Assembly (NCBI GenBank): GCA_900317305.1
Contig: ONGG01000010.1
Coordinates: forward strand, 1 to 64,000
DNA: 64,000 bases
Direction of reading: 5' to 3'
Source of the DNA: an uncultured Prevotellaceae bacterium
GTDB lineage: Bacteria; Bacteroidota; Bacteroidia; Bacteroidales; Bacteroidaceae
In this document: positions 17,213 to 25,237 of the stretch, piece after piece
How positions within the stretch are numbered: the first letter of the stretch is position 1
Layout: the number at the start of each line of letters is the position of its first letter
The notes under the pieces: model-generated
What the model was told of the DNA's origin: nothing
The model's database searches: none
What the model saw: the letters and a program-made list of their open reading frames with translations, nothing else
Position numbers and translations under genes: made by a program

Positions 17213-17243
17213 AGAGCACTACTCCCCCAAGGAGTAATGCTCT
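17213..17243. terminator. bidirectional terminator between glutaminyl cyclase and the small membrane peptide gene
   Basis: The stem AGAGCACTACTCC … GGAGTAATGCTCT has 12 of 13 pairs and a CCCAA loop. It is followed by TATTGTA on the plus strand and by TCATTTCTCC on the minus strand. It separates two convergent transcription units. Confidence 0.75.
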
Positions 17244-17293
17244 TATTGTATATATGCGGCATGTATGAATGGCGCTGGGCAAAAGGATGCTGT

Positions 17294-17392
17294 TTATCTG
17301 ACTTCCAAATTGTCGTGACGAGCCATCCAAACACAGAAAAGGTAACTTACCAAACTCATTGCCACGATTGTGATTATAGCTGTTGTATTCAT
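17294..17392 (-). CDS. small single-span membrane peptide, 32 aa, divergent from LysR
   Basis: Translation of the minus strand from ATG 17390-17392 gives MNTTAIITIVAMSLVSYLFC, then a Trp/Met/Arg segment and a polar tail, with TAA at 17294-17296. It reads as one transmembrane helix (about residues 5-23) with a short charged C-terminus. An A-rich stretch (AAAAGAATAGAAAA) precedes the ATG, as is usual in Bacteroidetes. A promoter lies upstream (17435-17466) and a terminator downstream (17213-17243), so it forms a complete mini-transcription unit. It is divergent from a LysR gene with an intervening operator and is probably its target. I recognise no family. Confidence 0.55.
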   Translation of the reverse strand: MNTTAIITIVAMSLVSYLFCVWMARHDNLEVR

Positions 17393-17434
17393 TTTTCTAT
17401 TCTTTTAAAGTTTGTTATGTTCGTTTTGATGATG

Positions 17435-17466
17435 CAAAATTACATCTGCTTCAAGTCACACGCAAG
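17435..17466 (-). promoter_or_regulatory. promoter of the 32-aa membrane peptide gene
   Basis: Minus strand: CTTG (17463-17466), 20-bp spacer, TAATTTTG (17435-17442). The leader to the ATG is about 42 nt. Confidence 0.6.
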
Positions 17467-17517
17467 CATTGGTTATGAATTGTCGAGCATCCTCCACCAC
17501 AAGAAAAACGAAATGCT

Positions 17518-17538
17518 GCTATCGAAAATTTCGATAGC
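17518..17538. promoter_or_regulatory. perfect palindromic T-N11-A LysR-type operator
   Basis: The 21-bp sequence is a perfect inverted repeat with arms GCTATCGAAA and TTTCGATAGC around one central A. It contains T-N11-A (T17522 … A17534), the classic LysR-family box. It lies between the divergent LysR and small-peptide promoters. The rest of 17244-17612 is AT-rich with no other gene visible. Confidence 0.7.
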
Positions 17539-17573
17539 CATATAGGATTGCGAACAAAAAATGCAATAGATAT

Positions 17574-17604
17574 TTTGTATTTACAGGGAAAAGCAGTTAC
17601 TTTG
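17574..17604 (+). promoter_or_regulatory. promoter of the LysR gene
   Basis: TTTG (17574-17577), 19-bp spacer and TTACTTTG (17597-17604; one mismatch to TAnnTTTG). The ATG is 8 nt downstream, so the leader is very short. Confidence 0.55.
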
Positions 17605-17612
17605 CATCTGAT

Positions 17613-18521
17613 ATGGAACTAAGACAATTGAAATATTTCGTCAAGCTTGCTGAGACACTCAATTTCTCAACTGCGTCCAAAGAACTGTTCATCAGTCAGA
17701 GCACGCTTTCGCATCAGATTCTGCAACTGGAGAACGAACTGCAACAACCCTTGTTCCAGCGAAACAGCCATGAGGTGATACTGACCGAGGCTGGTCTGGA
17801 ATTGCTGCCTCTTGCCAAAGAGACGCTCCATTCCGCTGACAACTGCTTGCAAAGGCTGGAGGAACTGAAGAACCTGACAGGTGGAGAGTTGAATATCGGG
17901 GTCACCTTCTCCTTCGCCAGCATTATGGCCGAGACCGTCACCGCTTTTCTGAGAGAGCATCCTCACGTCAAGATGAACGTCACCCAATCGACAATGGCCG
18001 ACCTGATTGCCCGCCTTGAAAACCATGAGCTTGACTTCGTGCTCGCCTTCAAGCCCACCACGCCCAATCCCAGAATCGACAGCCAGGTGCTGTTCCACCA
18101 CCGTCTGGCAGCCATCGTCAACGACCACCACGCCCTTGCCAACCGTTCTACTATTACTTTCGACGAACTTCAGAAATATGACCTTGCCCTGACAAAAAAA
18201 GGCACCCAGGCCCGGAGTGCCTTCGAGCGTGCCATAGCGCAAACCGATTACAAATTCCGGATAAAAGTCGAGATGAATACGGTCTATCTGCTGTTCAGAC
18301 TGATACGGAAGTCAAACTATGTCACCTTGCTCAGCGAGAGCACGGTAGTGGCAGAGCCTGGTCTGAAAGCCATCCCTATCACCGACACCGACACACCCGA
18401 GAAGCAAATGCATGGCTGTATCCATCAACTGAAAAATGCTTATGTGAAAAGAGCCGCGCGCGAGTTCTTCCACATGCTCGGCCAGAACGAATCCGTTCTC
18501 TTCAATCAAAATTTGAAATAA
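17613..18521 (+). CDS. LysR family transcriptional regulator
   Basis: The 302-aa protein opens MELRQLKYFVKLAETLNFS, the standard LysR winged helix-turn-helix, with the recognition helix in FISQSTLSHQILQLENEL. A periplasmic-binding-protein-like effector domain spans about 92-295. CynR/BenM-like relatives exist but the effector cannot be assigned. The only divergent partner is the 32-aa membrane peptide, with a perfect T-N11-A palindrome between them; autoregulation and control of that peptide are likely. The upstream DNA is AT-rich compared with neighbours. Confidence 0.93.
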   Translation: MELRQLKYFVKLAETLNFSTASKELFISQSTLSHQILQLENELQQPLFQRNSHEVILTEAGLELLPLAKETLHSADNCLQRLEELKNLTGGELNIGVTFSFASIMAETVTAFLREHPHVKMNVTQSTMADLIARLENHELDFVLAFKPTTPNPRIDSQVLFHHRLAAIVNDHHALANRSTITFDELQKYDLALTKKGTQARSAFERAIAQTDYKFRIKVEMNTVYLLFRLIRKSNYVTLLSESTVVAEPGLKAIPITDTDTPEKQMHGCIHQLKNAYVKRAAREFFHMLGQNESVLFNQNLK

Positions 18522-18533
18522 TGAAAAGAATAA

Positions 18534-18553
18534 AGTCTCGCTTTTGCGAGACT
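18534..18553 (+). terminator. intrinsic terminator after the LysR gene
   Basis: A perfect 8-bp stem AGTCTCGC/GCGAGACT with a TTTT loop, followed by TCTTGTT, 12 nt after the LysR stop. Confidence 0.75.
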
Positions 18554-18560
18554 TCTTGTT

Positions 18561-18647
18561 GTTCAGATAATAGCCTATAATTCAATTCGTTGCGCTCAAT
18601 GGGTTGTTGGCAAGAGTAATGTCTGAACTCCTGAACTTCTGAACTCC
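18561..18647. repeat. dispersed intergenic repeat, copy B
   Basis: It begins GTTCAGATAATAGCC and ends AATGTCTGAACTCCTGAACT followed by TCTGAACTCC. It aligns with the cores at 8101-8170 and 53600-53687 and lies between two convergent genes. Confidence 0.8.
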
Positions 18648-18656
18648 AACAACAGC

Positions 18657-19286
18657 CTACAGCTGGCCGGCCTCCACCATGAGCACCACGCGCTCGGTGA
18701 GGCGGTCGGTGCTGTCGGGTTTGTATTTCTTCTTCAGACTGGCACCGAAAGTCCATGCAAACGCCTGCCAGAAACCGGCGCGGATAGGACCCATAAAAGC
18801 TTTTACGATGTCGTACGACGATGAGTTGCACTCACGGTTCACCAACTTGATGAGCAGTTTGCCCTGCGAGTAGGTGAGTTTCTTCATCTGGGGCTTGTAG
18901 CGCTGGTAGATCTCATCCTCCACTTTCTTCATGTGCTCGTCGCGCGACTTCTTGTCGGGGATGGTCTGCAGCGTCTCATACGTCTCGCGGATAATCTGGT
19001 TGGCTTCCTTGGCAATGGGCAACACTTTCTTCACGTTGGCCACCAGCCGATTATAAGCCTGCCGCTGTTTCTCGCTCTTCAGCTCCACCACCGGATACAC
19101 ATACACGTTGTTCATCTCGAGGAAGAGCACGCTGTCGCCATCGACCAAGGCCTTGGCCAATTTCACGGTGGGCACAAACGTGGGGTCATCACCACCTGCC
19201 GCACCTTCCTCTACTTGGCCCCAAGCCACTGCCGAGCAAAAACACAGCATAGCCCAAAGCCCGATGTAACGTCTCACGGTCTGCAT
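18657..19286 (-). CDS. DUF4294 domain protein, exported
   Basis: The 209-aa product has a signal peptide ending SAVAWG before Gln-Val-Glu, then the DUF4294 body (VYVYPVVELKSEKQRQAYNR and the central Lys/Glu-rich helical part, with QGKLLIKLVNRECNSSSYD). This family is Bacteroidetes-specific and of unknown function. A possible -7 box TAAGTTTG (19294-19301, minus) lies 7 nt before the ATG. No operon partner is visible: a convergent LysR gene lies on one side and a divergent lipoprotein gene on the other. Confidence 0.85.
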   Translation of the reverse strand: MQTVRRYIGLWAMLCFCSAVAWGQVEEGAAGGDDPTFVPTVKLAKALVDGDSVLFLEMNNVYVYPVVELKSEKQRQAYNRLVANVKKVLPIAKEANQIIRETYETLQTIPDKKSRDEHMKKVEDEIYQRYKPQMKKLTYSQGKLLIKLVNRECNSSSYDIVKAFMGPIRAGFWQAFAWTFGASLKKKYKPDSTDRLTERVVLMVEAGQL

Positions 19287-19416
19287 ACGGCGGCAAACTT
19301 ACGCATTTTTTCGGAAATATCGTCCATCTTCCATAAAAAACCACATATTTTTAAGATTTCGGCGAGCATCCAAGGCATTATCTTTCGTTGCTTTTCCATG
19401 TTTCGCAAAAAATCAT

Positions 19417-19424
19417 TATTTTTG
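19417..19424 (+). promoter_or_regulatory. -7 box upstream of the 201-aa lipoprotein gene
   Basis: TATTTTTG fits TAnnTTTG and lies 31 nt upstream of the ATG. The -33 region is poorly matched. Confidence 0.4.
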
Positions 19425-19455
19425 CTGAATAATTGCCACTAACATCCATCCTATT

Positions 19456-20061
19456 ATGAAAACCAACATTCAACACTTGATTACAGCCATTATCCCTACC
19501 ATCATGCTGCTTTTGCTGCTCTCTGGTTGCAACGACAAGAAAGAGGAAGCCAAAGACCAGACATCAACACCTGCCACCGAGGTGAACGGGAAAAGTCAAC
19601 AAACGATAACCGACAGTAAGGACGCTGCCGATGCTGCTGTTCCGGCCGACACACTGGCCACCGAGGAAGCCGAGGAGGCACCCAGCCAACTGGCATCCGA
19701 GACACCAAAGGAGAGAAACCAACTCCATCCCGTCTATATGGGCGTATGGGGTGTGGTAGGAGGCACAGGGGTGAACTTCGACATGGACGGCACGACGGGC
19801 AGCTATATCCCCTACGATATCGCCGAGGCAAAAGAATACGGGGCAAGGCGTCAACTGAAACTCGTCAGTTACGACCCCAAATCCGGCTCTTGCGTCATCA
19901 ACGCTTATCTCAATGGCAAATACATCGGTCAGTTCGATGGCATCTTCGAGGAATACGAGGGGAAGACCGACGATGGCGGAGACTACTTCATGCAAGCCTA
20001 CAATGGCATCTTCAAAAGCGTGAAGGGCGACAAACTGAAATTCAACTTCCACTTCGACTGA
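19456..20061 (+). CDS. hypothetical lipoprotein, 201 aa
   Basis: The N-terminus is a lipoprotein signal with lipobox LLSGC at about residue 25. A low-complexity Ala/Glu/Thr/Asp linker follows (about 30-85), then a compact C-terminal domain (about 90-201) with repeated Gly/Tyr/Phe strands (GVVGGTGVNFDMDG, KSGSCVINAYLNGKYIGQFDG). I do not recognise a family. It precedes the helix-hairpin-helix barrel gene by 55 bp, so the two may be co-transcribed. Surface or periplasmic location is inferred from the lipobox. Confidence 0.8.
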   Translation: MKTNIQHLITAIIPTIMLLLLLSGCNDKKEEAKDQTSTPATEVNGKSQQTITDSKDAADAAVPADTLATEEAEEAPSQLASETPKERNQLHPVYMGVWGVVGGTGVNFDMDGTTGSYIPYDIAEAKEYGARRQLKLVSYDPKSGSCVINAYLNGKYIGQFDGIFEEYEGKTDDGGDYFMQAYNGIFKSVKGDKLKFNFHFD

Positions 20062-20116
20062 TTCCTCGTCAATCCTCCTCGCTCCAACGCCATTCTCAGC
20101 CACACAACAACCTACT

Positions 20117-22111
20117 ATGCGCCTACTCTCAATCCTTCTTCTGATGATGGCCGCCATGCCCTCACAGGCACAGCGCGACTCCCTTGCCATTCGCCCCTGG
20201 GAGAGTCTGCTCGTCGACCTGTCGACCGCCGAGGATCTCAGTGCCGCCGACTGGGAAGACCAATACGAGGTGCTCTGCGACATGGAGCAGGAACCGCTGA
20301 ACATCAACACCGCCACTCGCGAGCAACTGCTCCAGTTGCCTTTTCTCAACCCCCAGCAAGTGGAGGATATCCACGTCTACCTCTACCAGTATGGCGCGAT
20401 GAAGTCGTTGGGCGAACTGGCCATGATTCCCTCCATCGACTACACCACCCGCAGCCTGCTCACCTATTTCGTGCGCTGCGACGAGGTGCCGCGTCGCCCC
20501 ACCAGTCTGGGCCGCATGCTGCAATACGGACACCACACCTTCATGGCCTCGGCCTCCATACCCATGTATGAGCGGAAGGGCGACAAGGAGGGCTATCTGG
20601 GCAGTCCCTATCGCCACGATGTGAGATACCGGTTTCAATACAGCGACCGGCTGACGTTCGGCATCCTGGGGGCGCAGGATGCCGGGGAGCCTTTCTTCGC
20701 CGAGAAAAACCATCTGGGCTACGACTACTACTCGTTCTATGCCGAAGCACACCGTTTCGGATGCCTGAAGTCGCTCGTCGTGGGCCGTTTCCGTTCTTCC
20801 TGGGGCATGGGACTGGTGATGAACAACGACATGAACCTGGGCAAGATGGCCACCCTCACGGCTCTTGGCAACCGCTCCTATGGCCTTCGTGCCCACTCGT
20901 CGCGCTATGCCGCCAACTACCTGCAGGGAGCCGGTGCCACCGTCACCCTGGGCCGGGGTCTCGACCTCAGTGCCTTCGCCTCCTACCGCAAGGTGGATGC
21001 CACCCTCAGCGGTGACTCTTCCGCAATCAGCAACATCGTCGACAACGGCTACCACCGTACGGCAACCGAGATGGCCAAGAAAGACAATGAGTCGGAGACG
21101 ATGGCAGGAGCCAATGTCAGCTGGCACCACAATGGGTTCACCCTTGGCGCCACAGGCACCTATACCTCCTACAGCAAGCAACTCGCTCCCGACACCCGTC
21201 AGCGCTACCGGGTCTATTATCCCGCCGGCAACGACTTCTGGAACGCGAGCATCGACTACGGCTATATCTGTCACTGGTTCAGCGTCCGTGGCGAGACGGC
21301 CACCGGCAGCTGCCAGTCGGTGGCCACCATCAACACCGCGACTCTCACCCCCTCGTCGAAGGTCACCCTTCTGGCCCTCTACCGCTTCTATGGCAAGAAA
21401 TACTACGCCATGCACGCCAAGAGCTTTGCCGAAGGCAGGCGGGTGCAGAACGAGAATGGCGGATACCTTGGCGTGAGGTGGACTCCCACACGCCGCCTCA
21501 CCCTGCAGGCCTACACCGACTATGCCTATTTCGTGGCGCCCACCTATCAGGCACAGGTGTCGTCGCACGCCTGGGACAATATGGTGCAGGCACAGTATAC
21601 CACCGACCGCCTCTCTATCTCGGCCCGCTACCGTTTCAAGACGCGAGAGCAAGACAATGCCGAGAAGACCGCACTGACAAACGTGAACACCCACCGCGGA
21701 CGACTGTGGGTAACCATTGGCCAGGGCATGTGGCGATGGACCACACAGGGCGAACTGTCGTTCACCGACCAAGAGAAGAATAGTTTCGGGTGGCTGGCTG
21801 CCGAGCAGGTAAGTGTTGCCTACCGCTGGCTGAAGGCTACCGCCAGCATCGGCTATTTCCATACCGACGACAGCGAGAGCAGCGTCTATGCCTATGAACA
21901 GGGCACGCTCTATGGCTACTCGTTCTCGTCGCTCTATGGCAAGGGCATCAAGTATGCACTTACCGCGAGGGCCGACCTGGGCAATCTCACGGTCATCGCA
22001 CGCCTATCCACGGCCGACTACTTCGACCGCGACCACATCTCGAGCGGTTACCAGCAAATCGACCGTTCGTCGAAAACCGACTTGCAACTACAGGTCAGAT
22101 GGCGGCTTTGA
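20117..22111 (+). CDS. helix-hairpin-helix domain outer-membrane barrel-like protein
   Basis: The 664-aa protein has a signal peptide ending PSQA before Gln, then a short helix-hairpin-helix segment around NINTATREQLLQLPFL (about residues 55-72), as in ComEA-type proteins. The rest (about 120-664) is rich in alternating aromatic/polar strands (YRFQYSDRLTFGILG, ALYRFYGKKYYAMHAK) and ends in an aromatic-rich strand finishing QVRWRL, like an outer-membrane beta-barrel. The combination suggests a DNA- or nucleic-acid-handling envelope protein, but function is unknown. Its 3' end overlaps the convergent hemolysin III gene by 17 bp. Confidence 0.8.
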   Translation: MRLLSILLLMMAAMPSQAQRDSLAIRPWESLLVDLSTAEDLSAADWEDQYEVLCDMEQEPLNINTATREQLLQLPFLNPQQVEDIHVYLYQYGAMKSLGELAMIPSIDYTTRSLLTYFVRCDEVPRRPTSLGRMLQYGHHTFMASASIPMYERKGDKEGYLGSPYRHDVRYRFQYSDRLTFGILGAQDAGEPFFAEKNHLGYDYYSFYAEAHRFGCLKSLVVGRFRSSWGMGLVMNNDMNLGKMATLTALGNRSYGLRAHSSRYAANYLQGAGATVTLGRGLDLSAFASYRKVDATLSGDSSAISNIVDNGYHRTATEMAKKDNESETMAGANVSWHHNGFTLGATGTYTSYSKQLAPDTRQRYRVYYPAGNDFWNASIDYGYICHWFSVRGETATGSCQSVATINTATLTPSSKVTLLALYRFYGKKYYAMHAKSFAEGRRVQNENGGYLGVRWTPTRRLTLQAYTDYAYFVAPTYQAQVSSHAWDNMVQAQYTTDRLSISARYRFKTREQDNAEKTALTNVNTHRGRLWVTIGQGMWRWTTQGELSFTDQEKNSFGWLAAEQVSVAYRWLKATASIGYFHTDDSESSVYAYEQGTLYGYSFSSLYGKGIKYALTARADLGNLTVIARLSTADYFDRDHISSGYQQIDRSSKTDLQLQVRWRL

Positions 22112-22745
22112 GCATGTCCCACACCGCGATGATGTGGCACACCGAGCCTGCCAAAACAAAGAAATGGAAAACACTGTGCATATAGCGCCGCTTGTTGAGG
22201 CTGTAGAAGGCGGCGCCCGTGATATAGCAAACGCCCTCGGCCACAATCCATATCACGGCCTCCACGGGCACATTGTCGATGAGGGGCTTGAAGGCCACGA
22301 GCACACTCAAGCCCATGCCAACAAACGATATGGTCTCCAGGTTGCTATGCTCTTTAAGGTGGATGAAGCTCACGATAGTGCCTGCCAGCGCGCATGTCCA
22401 TACGAAGATGAAGAGTCCCCAGCCCCAGAAGCCATCCTCGCGCAGAGCCACGAGGGTGATGGGTGAGTACGAACCCGCGATATGCCAGTAGATGGCGGCA
22501 TGGTCCCACCGCCGCATCCGCTCCTTCCACTTGCTGCGCCGTGGCAGGGCATGATACACCGTCGATGAGATATACGAACCCAACATCCCCACCAAGTAGA
22601 GGATGACGCCCACGCGTGCCCAGCCATATCCATGACCGGCGCACATCACGAGAAACAGCACACCCATCACCACACCCAGCACGATGCCGGCTGCGTGCGA
22701 CCAAGTGTTCAGGTGCTCTTCGTTGCGTGTGTATCGTATTGGCAT
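22095..22745 (-). CDS. hemolysin III family (PAQR-like) membrane protein
   Basis: The 216-aa protein has seven hydrophobic segments. It shows the family motifs EEHLNTWSHAAG near the N-terminus, SSTVYHAL in the second part, and HxxxVxxGS-like HFFVLAGSVCHIIAV near the C-terminus, supplying the conserved Ser/His/Asp metal-site residues. The name hemolysin is historical; bacterial members probably act in membrane lipid or fluidity homeostasis. The gene is convergent with the barrel gene (17-bp overlap) and downstream of rnr on the same strand. Confidence 0.9.
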   Translation of the reverse strand: MPIRYTRNEEHLNTWSHAAGIVLGVVMGVLFLVMCAGHGYGWARVGVILYLVGMLGSYISSTVYHALPRRSKWKERMRRWDHAAIYWHIAGSYSPITLVALREDGFWGWGLFIFVWTCALAGTIVSFIHLKEHSNLETISFVGMGLSVLVAFKPLIDNVPVEAVIWIVAEGVCYITGAAFYSLNKRRYMHSVFHFFVLAGSVCHIIAVWDMLKAAI

Positions 22746-22848
22746 TTTTTTTCTTGATTCCTATTTTTTTGACAGCCGATAGCCCTCCTCCAGACTCGGG
22801 AGAGGGCCACGACCATATGATGTTTATAGTGTTGGTTGTGACTGTAAC

Positions 22849-25044
22849 TTAGTCGGCAATCGTGAAGTCGAGTTGTCGCTTCTCGATATTGGCCCTCGCC
22901 ACCTTGATGGTGATGGGGTCGCCCAACTGGTATTTGTGGTGATGGCGCCGACCCACAAGACAGTAGTTGCGCTCGTCAAACTCATAATAGTCGTCATCGA
23001 GGTCGTGCATCGGCACCATGCCCTCGCAGTGGTTTTCGTCAATCTCGCAATAGATGCCATACGACTGGATGCCACTGATATGGGCCTCATACACGTTGCC
23101 TATCTTGTCGGCCATGAACTCCACCATCTTGTATTTGATGGAGTCGCGCTCGGCATTGGCAGCGGTCTGCTCCATGTCGCTCGAGTGCTCGCACTGCTCC
23201 TCGTAGTATTTGCGGTTGGCACTGCGGCCTCCTTCCTGATAGCGGGTGAGCAGACGGTGCACCATCGTGTCGGGATAGCGGCGGATAGGACTGGTAAAGT
23301 GGGTATAATAGTCGAAGGCCAGACCATAGTGACCGATGTTGTAGGTGCTGTATTTGGCCTTCATCATCGCACGGAGCGCCACCGTCTGTATGAGGTTCTG
23401 CTCGCGCTTGCCCTGACTGTCGCTCATCAGCTTGTTGAGGCTCTTCGAGATGGCACTGCGCGTACCGGCAGTCTTCAGCTTGTAGCCAAACTTCGTGACG
23501 ACCTCACGCAGGTTCTCGAGTTTGGTGGGGTCGGGAGCGTCGTGCACACGGTAGGGCAAGGTCTTGGCCTTCACCCCTTTGGGCACGTTGCCGATGCTCT
23601 CGGCCACGGTGCGGTTGGCCAGCAGCATGAATTCCTCTATCAGTTTGTTGGCATCCTTCGAGGTCTTGAAATAGCACCTCACGGGCTTGCCCTTCTCATC
23701 GATGTCGAAGTGGAGCTCCTCGCGCTCAAACTTCACGGCACCGCCCTTGAAGCGGTCCTCGCGCAGACGTTTGGCCAGGCGGTCGAGGACGATGAGCTCG
23801 TTGGCCAACTCGCCCTTGTAGCCTCCCTTGGGGGCCTTGGGAGCCGGCTGTCCGGTGCCGTCCACCACACCGTTGTCCTCCAGTATCTGCTGCACCTCCT
23901 CATAGGCGAAGCGGCGGTTGCTGCGTATCACGGTGTGCACCAGCCGCCAGCGCTTCACCTGGGCATTGTCGTCCATGTCGAACACCACGCTGTAGCACAA
24001 CTTGTCCTCATCGGGCCTGAGTGAGCAGATGAGGTTGCAGAGCCGCTCGGGCAGCATGGGGATGGTGCGGTCGACGAGGTAGACGCTCGTGGCACGCTTC
24101 TGTGCCTCCTTGTCGATGACCGAACCTTCGGTGACATAGTGCGACACGTCGGCGATATGCACGCCCACCTCCCACAGGCCGTTCTCCAACTGCCTCACCG
24201 AGAGGGCGTCGTCGAAGTCCTTGGCATCCTTGGGGTCGATGGTGAAGGTGCACACGTCGCGGAAGTCCTCGCGCCCCTTCAGTTCCTCAGGCTTGATCTC
24301 CAGGGGTATCTTCTCGGCGGCCAGTTCCACGTTGCGCGGATATTTATAGGGCAGGCCATACTGGGCGAGGATGGCGTGCATCTCCACATTGTTGTCACCG
24401 GTCTTTCCCAGCACGTCCACCACCTCGCCTACGATGTTCTTCGAGTCACGGCTGGGCCACTGGGTGATTTTCACCACGGCCTTATCGCCTGTCACACCGC
24501 CCTTGAGCTTCTTCTTCGGTATCATGATGTCGTGCACGAAGATGTTGCTCTCGGTGATGAGAAAAGCGTAGTCGCGCTCCACCTGCAGCTTGCCCACAAA
24601 CGTGTCGCGGGCATGCGAGAGGATCTCGGTCACCACGGCCTCCTTGATGTGGTTGGCGCGACGGGCGTTGAAGGTCACGCGCACACGGTCGCCATCAAGG
24701 GCGAACATCGAGTTGCGCTCGGCCACGAACACGGGCTTGCCCCCGTCGTCGGGCACAAAACTGTTCTTGCCATTGGCCTTCCGCCTGAAAATGCCTTCCT
24801 GCACCTGCCCTTTGGTGTTGAGCCGATACGAGGTGGCCGAGGTCTTGCTCAGGAAGTCGTCCCATGCCAGCTCCTCCATCACTTCGATGGCGAGCATTCT
24901 CAGAGGATGGGTGTCGAGATGCAATGTCCTGAATATCTGCTTGAAGTTGTATTCTTCTACTGGTTGCGTCTGAAAGAAGTTGACGAGTGCCTCTGTCACT
25001 TGCTTCTTGTTCATGCGCTTACCGCCTTTTTTTCCTTTTCCCAT
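22849..25044 (-). CDS. rnr: ribonuclease R
   Basis: RNase R is a processive 3'-5' exoribonuclease that degrades structured RNA. The 731-aa protein carries an N-terminal helix-turn-helix-like and cold-shock region, the RNB catalytic domain with FTIDPKDAKDFDDALSV (the Asp cluster that binds Mg2+), and a C-terminal S1 domain (IGNVYEAHISGIQSYGIYCE). I chose ATG 25042-25044 (MGKGKKGGKRMNKK, a basic N-terminus typical of the family in Bacteroidales) rather than a TTG 21 nt upstream. TACTTTTG (minus 25063-25070) is a candidate -7 box 18 nt upstream of the start. Confidence 0.95.
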   Translation of the reverse strand: MGKGKKGGKRMNKKQVTEALVNFFQTQPVEEYNFKQIFRTLHLDTHPLRMLAIEVMEELAWDDFLSKTSATSYRLNTKGQVQEGIFRRKANGKNSFVPDDGGKPVFVAERNSMFALDGDRVRVTFNARRANHIKEAVVTEILSHARDTFVGKLQVERDYAFLITESNIFVHDIMIPKKKLKGGVTGDKAVVKITQWPSRDSKNIVGEVVDVLGKTGDNNVEMHAILAQYGLPYKYPRNVELAAEKIPLEIKPEELKGREDFRDVCTFTIDPKDAKDFDDALSVRQLENGLWEVGVHIADVSHYVTEGSVIDKEAQKRATSVYLVDRTIPMLPERLCNLICSLRPDEDKLCYSVVFDMDDNAQVKRWRLVHTVIRSNRRFAYEEVQQILEDNGVVDGTGQPAPKAPKGGYKGELANELIVLDRLAKRLREDRFKGGAVKFEREELHFDIDEKGKPVRCYFKTSKDANKLIEEFMLLANRTVAESIGNVPKGVKAKTLPYRVHDAPDPTKLENLREVVTKFGYKLKTAGTRSAISKSLNKLMSDSQGKREQNLIQTVALRAMMKAKYSTYNIGHYGLAFDYYTHFTSPIRRYPDTMVHRLLTRYQEGGRSANRKYYEEQCEHSSDMEQTAANAERDSIKYKMVEFMADKIGNVYEAHISGIQSYGIYCEIDENHCEGMVPMHDLDDDYYEFDERNYCLVGRRHHHKYQLGDPITIKVARANIEKRQLDFTIAD

Positions 25045-25163
25045 AGTATCTGATGTTTTTTGCAAAAGTATATAAAAAAACTGAGATTCTCACAGCCTGT
25101 AGATTAAAAAAAGAAAAAGATTCTTACGAAGTGGGGATGCCAATACGAAATGAGTGTGGCAAT

Positions 25164-25195
25164 TTTGGCCATTTCGTTTTTTTGATGTAATTTTG
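25164..25195 (+). promoter_or_regulatory. consensus promoter of the epimerase operon
   Basis: TTTG (25164-25167), an exact 20-bp spacer and TAATTTTG (25188-25195). All consensus positions match. The ATG at 25238 is 42 nt downstream. Confidence 0.75.
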
Positions 25196-25237
25196 TAGGC
25201 AATATCTGTAGGCATGCCCTGCCACAAGACGGACAAC

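Noticed and set aside
17237..17545. Plus-strand 102-aa open frame after the glutaminyl cyclase
   Set aside because: It runs through the terminator, the LysR/peptide regulatory region and the AT-rich gap, has odd Cys/His-rich composition and no start signals.
22782..22807. GCCCTCCTCC … GGGAGAGGGC hairpin as an rnr terminator
   Set aside because: The stem is imperfect and no T-run follows it on the minus strand, so support is too weak to list.
25214..25237. Upstream ATG of the epimerase gene as the true start
   Set aside because: It would add eight residues ahead of the Rossmann strand; family members start at the MxxILITGASG strand, though this cannot be fully excluded.
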